The notes beneath the pieces were generated by a model. It did no database searches and was not told where the DNA came from. It saw only the letters and a list, made by a program, of their open reading frames with translations. Shown here piece by piece: positions 45,136 to 57,454 of a stretch of DNA of 64,000 nt; the stretch's first letter is position 1; every line of letters begins with the position of its first letter. Source of the stretch: Setoptus koraiensis (Eukaryota; Arthropoda); NCBI GenBank assembly GCA_048013815.1, contig CM106586.1, positions 23,064,001 to 23,128,000 on the forward strand. Reading direction: 5' to 3'. A program made the translations under genes and the position numbers.

Positions 45136-46520
45136 ATGACTTCACAAGTTGGCGTTTTACCTGGCTCCGGTGCTTCCAACACAATCGGAGGAATACCCCT
45201 GTTCGCTTGCACCAGATGCAACAGTCGTCATCCGTTTGAGGAGCTCTCTCAGGGGCATCAGCTGTGTAAAGAATGCCGAGGCACCTTTATTACGGTCAAA
45301 TGTACATACTGTAGAACCGAATTTCAACAAGAGAGCAAATCAAGCATCAGTTCTATTTGTAAAAAATGTGAACAACTCGTCAAATTACATGGCAAGCCAT
45401 CAGCTTGTGAATATTGCAATATAATAGCAGCATTCATCGGAACCAAATGTCAACGATGTAGCAATTCGGAAAAGAAATACGGTCCACCCATGACATGCGA
45501 ACAATGTAAACAAAAGTGCGCATTTGATAGGAAAGACCCAGAGAGTAGCAAAAAGGTTGATGGAAAATCTTTATGCTGGCTGTGTACTCTCGCATACAAG
45601 AGAACATTAGCCAAAGCCAAACAAAATCATTCCTCTATAGGCCACGGATCTTTCCCATCTTCTTCACATAGATCAAGCAACCATACAAAGACATCATCGT
45701 CTAGCAGTAGGCACAATAATCTAACTAACAGTGGTAATAATCATCAGAATAGTTACCGCCAACATAGCTCATCAACCATCACTGCATCAACTATCAATTC
45801 ATCTAATTCTAACGCTAAGAAACCACGTCTAGATGGAATAATCAACAAGACTACCAATGGTAGCTTATCCGCTACCTTACCTGTAACCTCATCAAGTTCC
45901 TTGACCACAGACTCTAGATTTAATGACACAACTAGCGATAACGTCATAGTGGTTACACAGCTTAAAGATCAGATCGCTACTTTAAATAGAAGACTTCAAC
46001 AAAAGGATAAAGATTTACTGGAAAAAGATAAACAGGTAAGAATCATTGACCAGTGTTCTTTTTGTCTTTGCCTCGAAAGATTCTATCTTTTCTGAAAGAG
46101 TTACTGAATGTACCAGTAAACTATGAGTAGAATCGAACTCGTATGACTAGGTACGATATGATTATGCGATCCGCTGAAATCAGATTGTTCTTCGCTTCAC
46201 GATTGCAGATTCTTGTGAAATTCTCAATTCTATTTATTACTTGACAAACCAGAGTGATCCGCCTAATTAATAGAATATATCTTTACTCTAACCCTTTTTG
46301 TGGAATTCACCTTTTCTGGCTGAATCAGATTGCTGAATTGAAATCCTCACATGCAAGAGAACAGAGAGAACTCAGAGAAAAGTTGTCAACCAATCAAAAG
46401 CAAAATCTGGAACGAATTAATGAAATGCAACAGAAACTTTCCCAGATGCAAAAACAAAATGTTCTATTGAATAGAGCTAATAAGAAACCCCCAGCATCCG
46501 ATGATTCTCCATTACTTTAG
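45136..46520 (+). CDS. FAM76: FAM76 family protein (2 exons)
   Basis: Conserved metazoan protein of poorly known, probably nuclear function. Exons 45136-46035 and 46329-46520 join in phase 0 (CAG/GTAAGA donor, AATCAG acceptor) to 363 residues. A short N-terminal extension (about 22 residues) precedes the Cys-rich domain. That domain has at least eight CxxC-type pairs: FACTRCNSRHPFEELSQG, LCKECRGTF, VKCTYCRTEFQQESK, ICKKCEQL, SACEYCNIIAAFIGTKCQRC, MTCEQCKQKCAFDRKD and LCWLCTLAYKR. Then comes a Ser/Asn/His-rich linker with a basic KKPRLDG patch. Last is a C-terminal coiled coil from about 273, LKDQIATLNRRLQQKDKDLL and on into exon 2 up to about 350. The domain order and spacing match FAM76A/B throughout. 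It is convergent with the AdipoR-like gene. Confidence 0.95.
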
Positions 46521-47263
46521 TTCATCAATTCTTAATCAACAACAACTCTAACAAGACGATACAATAGACGAAAGACCTTCGAAACATTGGAGACTCATTA
46601 TGGATTCCAATTTCTCTGCCAAAAGAAATCACCCTATAAAAGTAACACTTCATGAATCCCATGATCTTTTGTGTGCTTAGTGTCCGAGAGTTGAATCCGA
46701 TATCATATTAAAGCAGAGCATTATATACTTTCAAGTTCTACCTCCTAATATATGCTAAATCATAACTTTGAGAGCTAAATCACAACGAAGAAAACAAGAA
46801 ATTGAGGAGACAAACTATGGAAATAGTATAGCATTTCTCACCTCTTGTTCTCGCGAACCTCGTCCAAGTCGATATATAATGATAACGACAAATGAAAAAA
46901 TAGTTACGGTCTTCATCAATTAAAACGCTAAGTACATACAAGTACCTAGCGCACATATTTTATGCATACATTTTATAGTATCTGGACAAGCATCGTACTT
47001 GGTCTAAAGACAGCAACGAAATTTTTAATCGGTAAGAGTACTTTTGTCTGACCTCAATCCTCTATCGTTAAAATAAAATTGCTTGAGATTACTGAGACTA
47101 CCTTAAATTGATATTTGCATCATCGTTAATTGATCGAAGAGGATCATACAACTCGTAATCAATTATTAGTCTGGATCAAAAAAGAAAGAGAGAGAGAATG
47201 AGGCATCCTGGATGCCGTCTTGCCTTATTTATTGATATTTTGTCGCGACGAATCCATTCATTA
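46521..47263. other. Convergent intergenic region FAM76 / AdipoR
   Basis: 743 bp of AT-rich DNA between two stop codons facing each other. It must hold both 3' UTRs. On the minus strand an AATAAA (47228-47233) lies about 30 bases after the AdipoR stop. No other gene seen. Confidence 0.6.
47228..47233 (-). terminator. Polyadenylation signal of the AdipoR-like gene
   Basis: TTTATT on the plus strand, that is AATAAA on the minus strand, about 30 bases past the stop codon. Confidence 0.55.
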
Positions 47264-48390
47264 TCACTTGACTGGCAGCATCATAACGTCAGGTGTCATA
47301 ATAATGGACCCTTTGATGACAGTTTTAAAATGTCTCACTAGTTGCAACACGGCGTAATTATGACCTAGGGCGGCAATTGTACAACAAACATGAAAAAATT
47401 GATGACTATTGAAAAATATATCGAATTTTCCTGGGTAATAGCATTCTGGCACCTGATTGGCGTAGATGAAGGCTCCTAGAAGATAGATTCCTTGGGATGT
47501 AAATAAAATCACAGACAAATTCAAGCATTCATATTTAAGATGCCAGTAGTTTATGAACCAGTGAACTTGCGGAACTATTGCACTAGTTCCAAATGATGTC
47601 AATATAATAACTCTCATGATTGTATGTGATTCGTGGCAAAATTTATTATTTGTTAGCAAATATATTAATATTGTAGCAAAGAAGATAAAAACTATTATAT
47701 AAGCTCTAGAATAGATCGGGCTCAAATTTCCATAGATTGCATGTATCCAAGACACGATCGATAATGTAATGAGACCTATTATTCCAGTAAAGTCCAACCT
47801 AATTCCATTGAACATACAGTAGAGGTACATACATAAGTACGTCAAAGGTAAGTTTATGATGATGTCATAATTGAAACATCCAAACCCTGCACTATTTAGG
47901 TCTTGAAGGTAGTTTGGAGATCAGCTACATACTTTTGAAAGAATCTACCCACGTCCCTCGAGTGACAGGAGAATATGTGATAAGTTGCCGATAATGCATG
48001 ACAGACCAAGGCTGCGAGATTGTAGGCCCCGACAATAATTTTGTCAGTGTAATTGTACTCTTCGCTCATCATCAAACAACATAGTAAAAATATGAATATG
48101 ACACACGGAATCAGGTGAGTCCTGCAGTGATCAAGTTCACAAAAATGTAATTTTATCTATTTTATTGAGTGGTCACTAAGTTGCGTTAGTTCTACAAGCT
48201 AGAACTACTACCCATAACCGTAAAAAACCACTTACCATATATTCAAGGTCTCGTTATGTAATTTGAAAATTGATTTGAGGCAATAAATATAAGAGTTGGT
48301 CGGAGGCCGATGACCTCGTAACAAGTAAATGTTGTCAGCCATCCATTGTGGCTGTTGGCTAATATGATTGAGTTGATTACGACTAGTCAT
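47264..48390 (-). CDS. AdipoR: Adiponectin receptor-like PAQR protein (3 exons)
   Basis: Seven-helix membrane protein of the PAQR/CREST group; AdipoR members are zinc-dependent lipid (ceramide) hydrolases or receptors. Exons 48236-48390, 47933-48121 and 47264-47798 join in phase (TG+G gives Trp of NETLNIWTHLIP; AA+G gives Lys before LDFTGI) to 292 residues. ATG at 48388-48390. The N-terminal LLRGHRPP and FKLHNETLNIWTHL are AdipoR hallmarks. The predicted metal site is intact: S96-x-x-x-H100 (SATYH), Asp117 (LDFTG) and H247-x-x-x-H251 (SHQFFH). PGKFDIFFNSHQFFH matches the AdipoR class better than PAQR3. The long acidic N-terminal region of vertebrate AdipoR is missing and the rest is quite diverged, so membership of a side branch of the family is possible. 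Introns are only 114 and 134 bp. Confidence 0.9.
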
Positions 48391-48694
48391 CTTGAAAAGG
48401 GTAGATAGGGTGAATGGGGTGAAATTAATCAACAGACACAGCCTCAGACACTAGTGCTAAACCAGATTGAAATCAGACGACCGCACTCCTCGCGGAATCT
48501 AAGTTTTTCTGTACACACATGAGTCATTTCGTAGAATAATAATCTCTCAACTGACCAAAGGTAAGGATATTCTAGACGACACTTAAATCATATTATTATA
48601 ATACTAATTCTTTTTGATCAGTGTACATCGACATTACAATTAATGCGAATGAAAAATTTTTTACAATAAACAAAAGATAATTCAATTGTGTTAA

Positions 48695-51117
48695 TCAGAC
48701 CTCTGTTGATGATCCGTGTTTTGATCTATTCAAAGCTCTCCTTCTTGCTATTTCGGAGTTCTCTATGTTCTTCAGCTCGAATTCTGATGTGTGCATATTG
48801 ATTGCACGAAAAACTTTTACCATACCTTCCTTGATGCTGTTTAAATCTTCATGGTCTAATCTTGTGTTTGGAAGTATATCGCTGTCGGTTGTCCACGGGT
48901 GCGCCAGAACATCTCCTATCCTAATTCTTCTTTTGGGGTCAACGTGCAACATCCTTTGTACCAAATCTTTCGCCTGGGACGATACATTTCGCCAGTTCCC
49001 GGATGTCATATCGATCACACCAGAGCCAATACGCTCCAAAATCTTAGACGGCGTATTGACCTTACCATTCGCGAACGGTGTGTGGCCAGCTAGCATTGTA
49101 TATAATAGCACTCCAAGACTCCATATATCACATGCTTGATCATATCCTTGTTGCATCAAGACTTCCGGGGCTACCCAACTTGCTGTGTAACACGGTGTCA
49201 TGAGAAGTCCATTTTCGGCACGTATTTGTTTGGCAAAACCGAAATCACAAATTCTTATAGACTTGGGGTCACATGAATCTGCGTACATTATGTTGGATGG
49301 CTTGAGATCTCGATGGACAACTCCGTTGTCGTGCAAAAACTTCACTGCGTTAGCTATCACTTGAATTACTAGACTAGCTTCGCGCTCACAAAAGTACTTT
49401 TGGCTCAATATTCTATCTAGTAGTTCCCCACAGCTCAAGTAATCCATAAAAAGATATGTCTTGTTTGTGTCCTCTATGACGTTGTGAAGTGTTACGATGT
49501 TTGCATGATGACTAAAGCGCAATAATATTTCAATCTCTTCGGAACAATCTCTTTTAAACTTGTCTACAATCTTGCAAGCATAAACTTGGCCTGTATCTTT
49601 CTTCACACATTTTTTACAAACCGAGTAAGAACCCACGGCAATTTGTTCCTTAAATTCATACTCATCAAGAAGCATCTTCACGTCAACATAGTTTCTCGGT
49701 CCTTCCGATCGATTGGAACAAGCTTTGGAAGTTGATGCCGCTGCGTCACCATTATTGTTCATTGCATGATTGTACGCTATTGAAGGTAAGATGGTATTTG
49801 GTCTTGACTGGTCGAATTGTAAGTCTCCATTCAAAAGACTGGGTGCTACGAAACTGAATCCTCTAAACAATTCTTTAGCATTAGCACTAGGTGGAATTCC
49901 CGGGGACTCCTCTCTGAGTTGCAGAAGTTTTCAATTTGATCAAAATGAAAAGTTAAGATTAGACAGAAAATCTAAGGCAAGATCTAGGCATCTCACAAGA
50001 GATTATCAGATTTGGTCACTTACGTGTAGTTTTGGTCATCGAATCTGAAAGCTGACTCCCTATGGATCGCGGGTATGAATGGTGGTGTAACTTGTCTAGT
50101 GAAAAGTTTTCCAAAGTCAATCAAAGCAAAAAATACATGATCCATTATATCTTTACCACCACGTGGTCCCGAACCTAACCTATTCTGAGGATTGCGTTTA
50201 AATAGGCACCTGAGTAAACTTTGGGCTTCTGGGCTTAAATAGTGCGGCATACATAACTTGGCTTTCATTATCTGTTGCATGGTGTCCTTTCTATTTGCAC
50301 CTTGGAAAGGTAAAACTCCTGTCAACATTTCGAACATAACCACTCCAAGACTCCAGAAATCGGCTGATTTAGTATGACCTTGTCTAGCGATTACTTCCGG
50401 GCACATATATTCGACAGTCCCACAAAAAGAATAAGCTTTTTCATCGAGAGCCTCTTTACTTAGACCGAAATCAGTTAATTTGATATGTCCCTCCTCATCT
50501 AAGAGGATATTTTCAGGTTTTAAATCTCTATAGATTATTCCTAGTGAATGTAGATGTGTTAAAGCCAGCAATAGTTCCGCAAGATAGAATTTTACATCCT
50601 CCTCAGTGAACATCACCTCCTTGTTAAGCCTTGTGAAAAGGTCTCCTCCTCTCAAAAAATCTAGAACAAGAAACAACTTTCCTTCAGTCTGAAAGGCATA
50701 ATTCAATTTGACTATGAAAGGATGCTGTACATCCGCTAGAATGTCGCGTTCTTTTTTGCTCCTGACTCTGTCTCTAACTTTGAGTGTCGCCTTCCTAAGT
50801 ACTTTCATTGCATAATATGTTCCTGAGTCGGGGCCAGAGAGTTTTTTTACTAAAAATACTTTAGCAAATGAGCCACGACCAAGAAGTTTTATGGGCATGA
50901 ATTGACTGGGATCGGGATGCGGATGATCTGGCTTGGTAACATTAGATACTTCGATTTCTTCTATGGTGGTATCAACTTCCATCTCTTGTTGTTCCGCTTG
51001 GTCCGTCGAAGGTTGCTCCTCAGGACTGGGGGTAACTGAAAGTTGATCATGTTGCAAAGGCTTTATATTTTCCTGGTTTCTAAAAGTTTGCCAGGGACTT
51101 AGATTAGCTAGGGGCAT
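48695..51117 (-). CDS. RPS6KA: p90 ribosomal S6 kinase (RSK), two kinase domains
   Basis: ERK-activated Ser/Thr kinase of growth signalling. Exons 50024-51117 and 48695-49913 join in phase 2 (AC+A gives Thr) across a 110-bp intron to 770 residues, a little longer than the usual 735. N-terminal AGC kinase: P-loop GRGSFAKVF at 80-88, Lys105, catalytic YRDLKPEN with Asp198, DFG 217-219, activation-loop Ser230 ([14 protein letters not shown]). Linker: hydrophobic motif [11 protein letters not shown] with Ser385, the PDK1 docking phosphosite. C-terminal CAMK-type kinase: [10 protein letters not shown] at 458-467, Lys479, HRD 565-567, DFG 588-590, ERK-site Thr604 ([15 protein letters not shown]). 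The tail has the basic ERK-docking [11 protein letters not shown] and ends STEV, a class I PDZ-type C-terminus. All key residues are present. An acidic N-terminal 45-60 region is unusual in length. Confidence 0.97.
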
Positions 51118-52400
51118 GTTGATATTTGCAATGTATATCTTATCTAGAGAAAGTTAGTTATGTTTCAATATGATGGCTTGTTTGTTTAATAAATAAATAG
51201 GTGGTTTTGCGAGTAGCAACAGTTGCTTGTCAGATAGATGTCTGGTATGTTTTTGTTTCTTTGCCAGTAGTTATATAGCGTTGATGTAGAGATCTAGATT
51301 GCTGTGTTTGCTGATATGTGTCGATGAATTGTGTTTACTGTATCACAAAGATTTTGATCGAATGAATCGTTTGTCCAATGATGATGATGATGATGACGAT
51401 GATGAAGAGAAAGAAATCCTGAATCAGTAGATGTCATTATTAGAAATTGCCATGATTTTAATTGAGGATACGAGACAATGTCTATCTATGATTGGTTGCA
51501 AATGATGATGCCTGTAGGTAAATTGGTCACTGTTACTGTGATTATGTTACTACGAATTTCATCATTGTTGTTTTGAGTTGGTAGCAACAATCTGTTATGA
51601 CAGCAGTATGGTCCATATGTTTGCAAAAGTGTATTAACACACAGCAAGGTTAAATTGTTGTGCGTAGATGTAGAGCTGACAGCAATGTCTGCGGGTTGCA
51701 AGTTTAGCTTGCTCGACTGATGCCTCTAACTAGGATGTATCTGGAAACAATTGTTTTAAAATATTTGCTGCTTAAAATATTTGATGATATTGTACGTTGA
51801 CGATGTAGCTCTCGCGAGAGTGTGGTGATAACAATTTTGCTGGGCTTACAATTTTGCTGGGCTTACAGTTTTGTTGGGCTTGGGCAGTGTGTATGTTGCA
51901 GTGTAGTTATACGTTGATCAATGGGTCGACATTGGCCACAATAGTGTACGACGATTATGATTGATAGATGCGATAGTTGCGATGGTCATCGCCGGTGTTT
52001 TATACTGTTGCGTAGGCGTGCGTGTTAGATTTGTGTGATAATTTTGATTGATGACTCATTTGACTGACAGAGAGTGTATTATCTTGTTGTGGCCGTCTCC
52101 TCATTGACTGTTGATATTGGTGTCGACTGCATAGACTCGTTTGTTGCCGGTTGTTGCTGTGGTAGCTATTGGCCGCGGTTAATATTTTCTGTGCCGGTGT
52201 CTGGGAAATTGTGTGTGTAGTGCCGGCCAAGGTTCGATGTTGCAATGTTCGATGTGCGCGATGCTGCTGCAGTTGCGTTGCCGATGTGGCGGCCTCTTGA
52301 AATCGGGACTATCGGCCAATAACAAGTTGTGCAATATTGGCAATGGCTAATGGTGATCGATGGCGAAACGATAAACTAAAACGATGCAATTGTTTGTATT
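51118..52400. other. Upstream region of RSK and transition to GC-rich DNA
   Basis: AT-rich at first (probable RSK promoter and 5' UTR), with a GAT triplet run at about 51380-51410. From about 51830 it shifts step by step to the GC-rich, TTG/TCG-word style of the right flank. No open frame of interest. Confidence 0.55.
51831..51882. repeat. 17-bp tandem ACAATTTTGCTGGGCTT
   Basis: Three copies, the first two identical, at the right edge of the AT-rich island. Confidence 0.9.
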
Positions 52401-53987
52401 AACTGGTTCACTAGATATGATAATAAATATAAATAAATATGCGTTCTGTTGCTTGCAACCAGCGGCTGGTTGGGGCTGGCGTTCGTTGGTTGGCTCTATT
52501 GTTGTCGGTCGGTCGGTCGGTCCAACGAATGAAATGAATATGGCGAATGAACGTGCGCTCCAATGCTACATTGGCCACTGCTGCGTGTGCTACTATCGCC
52601 AGCGAACTAGTCACACATTCGATTCGATTCGTGCACCGATTCAATTGAATTCATTTCAACAACAACAATCTGTGCGTCTTGTCCGCTCTGTGTGCGTGTG
52701 TGTGTGTGCGAGCAAGCGCACTCTCACTGCTGCAATGCACTGTGTACCACTGTGACAGTGGTGCAGTGTGCAGCAGTGTAGCGATGCGTGCTTGTTCTCA
52801 TCGCTGGTGCGCTGCCGCCGCTGCTGCTGCTGGCTGCCCTGTTACACTCTGCACCACTTGCCCGCTATTTGTTCGCTACATTTGCTGCAGCAGCACCATC
52901 GCCAGCTTGTACAACGACAGCCACACACTTTTGAGTGTTAGTTACACGCAAACACTGTGCGTGCCACACAGTCACTGTGTGCGCTTGCGAACGCACACAA
53001 ATTGTGACACAGCCGCACATGGGCCGCACCACACTAACAGCGTGGCCCAATGCTAGGCGCACCACGGGTTCGCACCGTGCGAACACACGAACAAGTGATG
53101 CAGTGTGCACCGCAATCGGCTGCACCGTGCGCACAACCGCCACTCAGCACCAGCTACCGTGCATGTGCGAGTCTCTCGCAGTCTGAGCATGGTGCAGAGC
53201 GTGTGTGTCCCCCACCTCCGGCCCCACTCGCCAACTGAACCAACCCGCGCCGCGAATGCCTGTGCGCCTTGATCAAGTCAGCGCTGGTTACTTTGGGCCC
53301 CAAAGTATTCGGGCCCACTTTCCCGATCGATGGGACCCGCAGTGGCGAGCGGTCGGTTGGGGCGACACTACCGCTCGCCGGTAATATAGCCGTTATAATG
53401 GCCAGCGATAATGTAGCGGCCGCCAGAGAATACTTTAGAGCGAACTCTTACGTGCAAAGCCCCGCGTGGGGCGCAGCCGAAGGGGGCCAGCGGAAAGCCG
53501 GCAATATCACCGGCTCTCCGCTGGCTGTTGCTGTTGCTGCTGGTGCTGGTGCGAAAATGCGCCACGAGGGCCGCTGCTCGTGCTCGCCGCAAATCTCGCC
53601 GCCAAATCGCTGGCGCCGAGTGCGTGCGCCTAGCCGCGGGGATTAGCCTCGCCGCCGAGGGTGTTCGGTTGACAATTTTGTGCTGCTATTGTCATGATCG
53701 TTTGCGTAAACTCCGCTGAACTGAATTTGCTAGATTTCACATACACACACTTATCATTTGCGCTAGCATAACAAACGTATCGCTGCCGCAACTGCGATTT
53801 CCAGCTAACCGGCCCCAACGAGTCTAAAATTAGCAATGCGAGCATCTGCTGTCATGCATACCGTCGGCTGGCGCGTAGCTGGGGCGCCAGTTGTCTGACA
53901 AGCTGCGAGAGTGTTGAAGTGAGTGGGCCAACTAGAGGGGCCCGCGCTAGCTCAATTATTTATGCTAAGTTTTAGATTCGATAATGG

Positions 53988-54013
53988 GGCACACACACAC
54001 ACACACACACACA
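53988..54013. repeat. CA run
   Basis: About twelve CA units. Confidence 0.88.
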
Positions 54014-55193
54014 TTTAAATTTATTCTGTGCCCTTGCCATCAAATACCGTTTGGTGTGGCTCGACAAACTGGCAAATAGCACTTGTGTTGCGCAATAAGT
54101 ATGATTGAATGGGTATCGCACCTGATATCAGCGCTGGAACCGGCACCAGCGAGCGCTGTGTGTGCCCTAGATCAACACCGAACCGCTAATGGCCTAACAA
54201 TGGCGGCATTTTTCTCATTAGTTTGTGAACTCGCGCCAGTTGTTGTTGTTGTTGTTGTTGCTGTTGGTTTGTTTGTTCAACGGGGGCGCGCTATCGCCGG
54301 CATCCATCGGAGCAAATCATGCCCAAGTGGCTCGGCAACGCGTGTCTGGTGCGTTTCGGCAGCCTGTGCCAGCGCCAAGTATCGAGCCAACGGCATCGCG
54401 AGCCGAGTGGAGATTGATGAATTGTGAGCGAACCAGGGTCGCCCTTGCTGCAATTGATTGGGGCCAATCACTGCTCCTGGCAAGATACCTTTGGGGCGAC
54501 TCCATCGGTAAGTATCTCGCATGGGTTGTATGGGCAACAGCAGCAGCGGCGGCGCGTGCCGGAGACAGCCCGTGTTTTTATGGCTTTTTACAAGCTAGGC
54601 TGGGCGCTGACGTAACAAGAGACCAAAGTTGTGTGTGTTTCGATGAGACGGCCTCAACTGTGAACCGTTTGCGCGCACCTTTTGTCCAATTCTGTGAGGT
54701 GCATGGTGGCGATTCGCAAAGGATAGGTCCATGTAATTATACGAGATGTCGAGATTAGACTTTGGTTGGGCTGCGGTTTGCACGGCGTGCAAGATACTCG
54801 CGAGTCTAGAACCCGCCCGAAACTGGCGGCTGTAGTCGCCGCAAACTGGGTGCAAAATTTTTGCGGTCTCACACCGGTAAACACCCGGTGGTGACAAGTG
54901 GCCGCTACCAACCGATCGGGCCGTCTATTTATCGAGCAGAGCCAGCAGGGTGCCGAACTGGTCGCGTCGAGCCAGACTCTGGCAGTCGGACTGTGGCAGT
55001 TGGACTCTGGCGCGAATAGCACCTTGCTCTGGCGTGTGCCAGCCTTGCTATGAGCCCGCACAATGCCACTACTTATCCGACTTATCCGTTTGTGCATGCG
55101 TGTGCAACGAGCGATATATAGAGAGATATAAGCACGTCTTGTGGCCCCAAGACTCCTCTTCCGGTTGCCCCAATTGTGTACGTGTAAATGCAC

Positions 55194-55227
<34 letters not shown>

Positions 55228-55622
55228 TGCGGAGGGGGGGGGAGTTCGCACTCATTAGCAGGTGTTAAACTAATTTTGCCAGCCAGCAGAGGCCTGGCTG
55301 GCCGCCCTCGGCATTGGCCAGCCGGCTCCAAACAAAATTGGCCGTCATCATCAACAACAACAAGCACCCAACATTCCGTGGACGAGCGCAATAACTATGA
55401 ATAAGGTCGAGGGCCTGTTCCGTTTGGGTTCCATCTTCATCAAATTGGCGGTTCTACATGCAAGCCGAAGCGAGCCAACAGAGGCCCGAGCGAAGAAAAG
55501 AGGCCCGTCCCATTCTTATTATTATGTGCACAAGCGGCGTCATTATTATTCAATATGTCGCTTCATTTACCCAGTGGCTGCGCCTGGTCCTCTATGGCAA
55601 AAGAACTGCCAGTGCCCGTGGC

Positions 55623-55662
55623 TGTTCTTTTGCCACATGCCTGGGCATGTGGCAAAAGAACA
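55623..55662. repeat. Perfect 19-bp inverted repeat, 2-base loop
   Basis: TGTTCTTTTGCCACATGCC at 55623-55641 and its exact complement at 55644-55662. A further copy of TGGCAAAAGAAC lies just upstream at about 55595-55606. Confidence 0.95.
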
Positions 55663-56044
55663 CAACACTAGACAGCATAACGACGACCAGTAATTGTGCA
55701 GCGCAGTCAAGCACCCTCGGCAACCATGTTGTTTCCAATTACAATTTGTATCTGGTTTTCGTCACAACCAGTCGTCCGCCGTTGCCGAGACCGTGTTGTT
55801 GGCGTTGTTGCTAACGAGAGCCAACTAGCGAGCTGCACCAATTGCCAATTGAATAATTATTATCACAGGCACACGCCAGACCGTCCGTTCTTTATGTGTT
55901 GTTTTGGTTGATTCGAAAGAATCGGAGCCACAGTGAGAAGAATGTTTTTGTTTGTTGCGCAACCGGAACGGGGCGACACACAGTTTGTCTAATTTAAACA
56001 AACAACACGGCGCGCTCGTGTTTCGTTGTCTGTTCTTTGTTTTA

Positions 56045-56100
56045 GTTTGTATATTCAGTTTGTATATTCAGTTTGTATATATAGTATGTATATTTGTATA
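56045..56100. repeat. 13-bp tandem GTTTGTATATTCA
   Basis: Four copies, decaying into TATATA/GTATGTATATT. Confidence 0.88.
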
Positions 56101-56890
56101 CTGGCACGCGGGCCGCTTTTTTGTTCCGTTCCAGGAACTGGCCAGAAATCACTGCTCAAGCGAAGTCAGCTCGCCAATCGATTGACGTCTTATCTGGGCC
56201 CAATCCGCCAACTGCCGACCATTTGGAGTTGGCAAACGGCCGGGCTCTGGGTAGCCCGGGCTGGCTTGCAACTCGGGCAAATCGAGTACCTTGTTGTGAT
56301 TGGAAATACTTGTCGATCGATACCATCGACTGGTCGATATTGTCACGAGCATATCTGGTCACGCAGGACAATATAGATATAGGTATTGTGATTTAGATTT
56401 AGATATTTTGTGTGCTGGTAGCTTGTGCGTACCCACCGACACGGTACCGTTGCGTCGATCGGTCGACCGGCACCGCTACCGTTCACATGAAATAGCCCTG
56501 CCCGGGCCCGGGCCCGTGCTCAAGTCGACCAGACTGGCTAGACACGGGCCATATCCGGGCGCATATAAAAATGCAACGACATGTACGCAAACGATTATCC
56601 ATTGTTACAACATTGTCTGGCGGGGTGTCTACCAGTGCCGGACTGGTGCACAGTGAAAAGGAAACACCTGAGCGATAGAGACACAATAAAAGACAATGGG
56701 GATCTGTCTGTGTTGACAGATTCGGCTTGACGGCGCATCGGAATGAGTATTTATTATGGGGCGAAATATTATGATATATTCGCCGTCATGACAGTGGCGC
56801 TCCCAGTGAGCAGCTTGATTGATTGAAATTGGGATGCGAAATGAACAGGCAACAATGCCAAGAATGGAGCCGCCGGGACAACAATGCCGG

Positions 56891-56935
56891 CCCACTACTC
56901 ACGGCTCGCCATCTCGGCGGGCCGTGAGTAGTGGG
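56891..56935. repeat. Perfect 15-bp inverted repeat
   Basis: CCCACTACTCACGGC at 56891-56905 and its exact complement at 56921-56935, with a 15-base loop. Confidence 0.93.
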
Positions 56936-57454
56936 TGGCGAGTAGCGAGAATACGGGCTGGTTAGCTAGTGCAATGGTGAGCCCAAGCACGACAACGACC
57001 AGTGTAATTATAATAACGGGCGCTCAATGATGGTGCGCCGGGCCCATAACTCACGCGAGCCCGAGAGGCCCGCGCCAGCGTGAGATGGCGCCATAAATAA
57101 ATCTAAATTAGCGTTAATCTAATAATAATGTAGCCCTCACTGTGGCTGCATCAATGATCGCCGCTAATGCGACCTAGCGGTCACATATGTATGTATATAA
57201 TTACTATCTGACCATTGTCGAGCGGTCAGATAATAATGCCATTCGTTGCTTCGTTGTTGCCGTCCGCTGTCGTTCGCTGTCGTCCGTTGTAGTTGCGCTG
57301 GCCAGCCGGGCCCCACACACAGCGATGCAATGGCGTGGACGGCCTAGACTGCGCCGACGATGCTGACAGCACCCATGTAAACTAGATCCTTTTTCCCCCA
57401 GCCGGTGAGTCACTGACAAATGGCGAGACCAACAAATAGCGAGACCAACAAACG

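Noticed and set aside
46120-46175. GTTCGATTC-like B box on the minus strand inside the FAM76 intron, possible tRNA
   Set aside because: No matching A box and no foldable T or anticodon arm could be drawn.
39200-51200. Island as contamination from another organism
   Set aside because: Flank-like GC-rich, CA-repeat DNA recurs inside it and the edges are gradual. Kept as a caveat in the findings, not as a conclusion.
54654-55391. 245-codon minus-strand frame
   Set aside because: Includes translated CA repeat (Thr-His run), no recognisable domain, and GC-rich chance openness.
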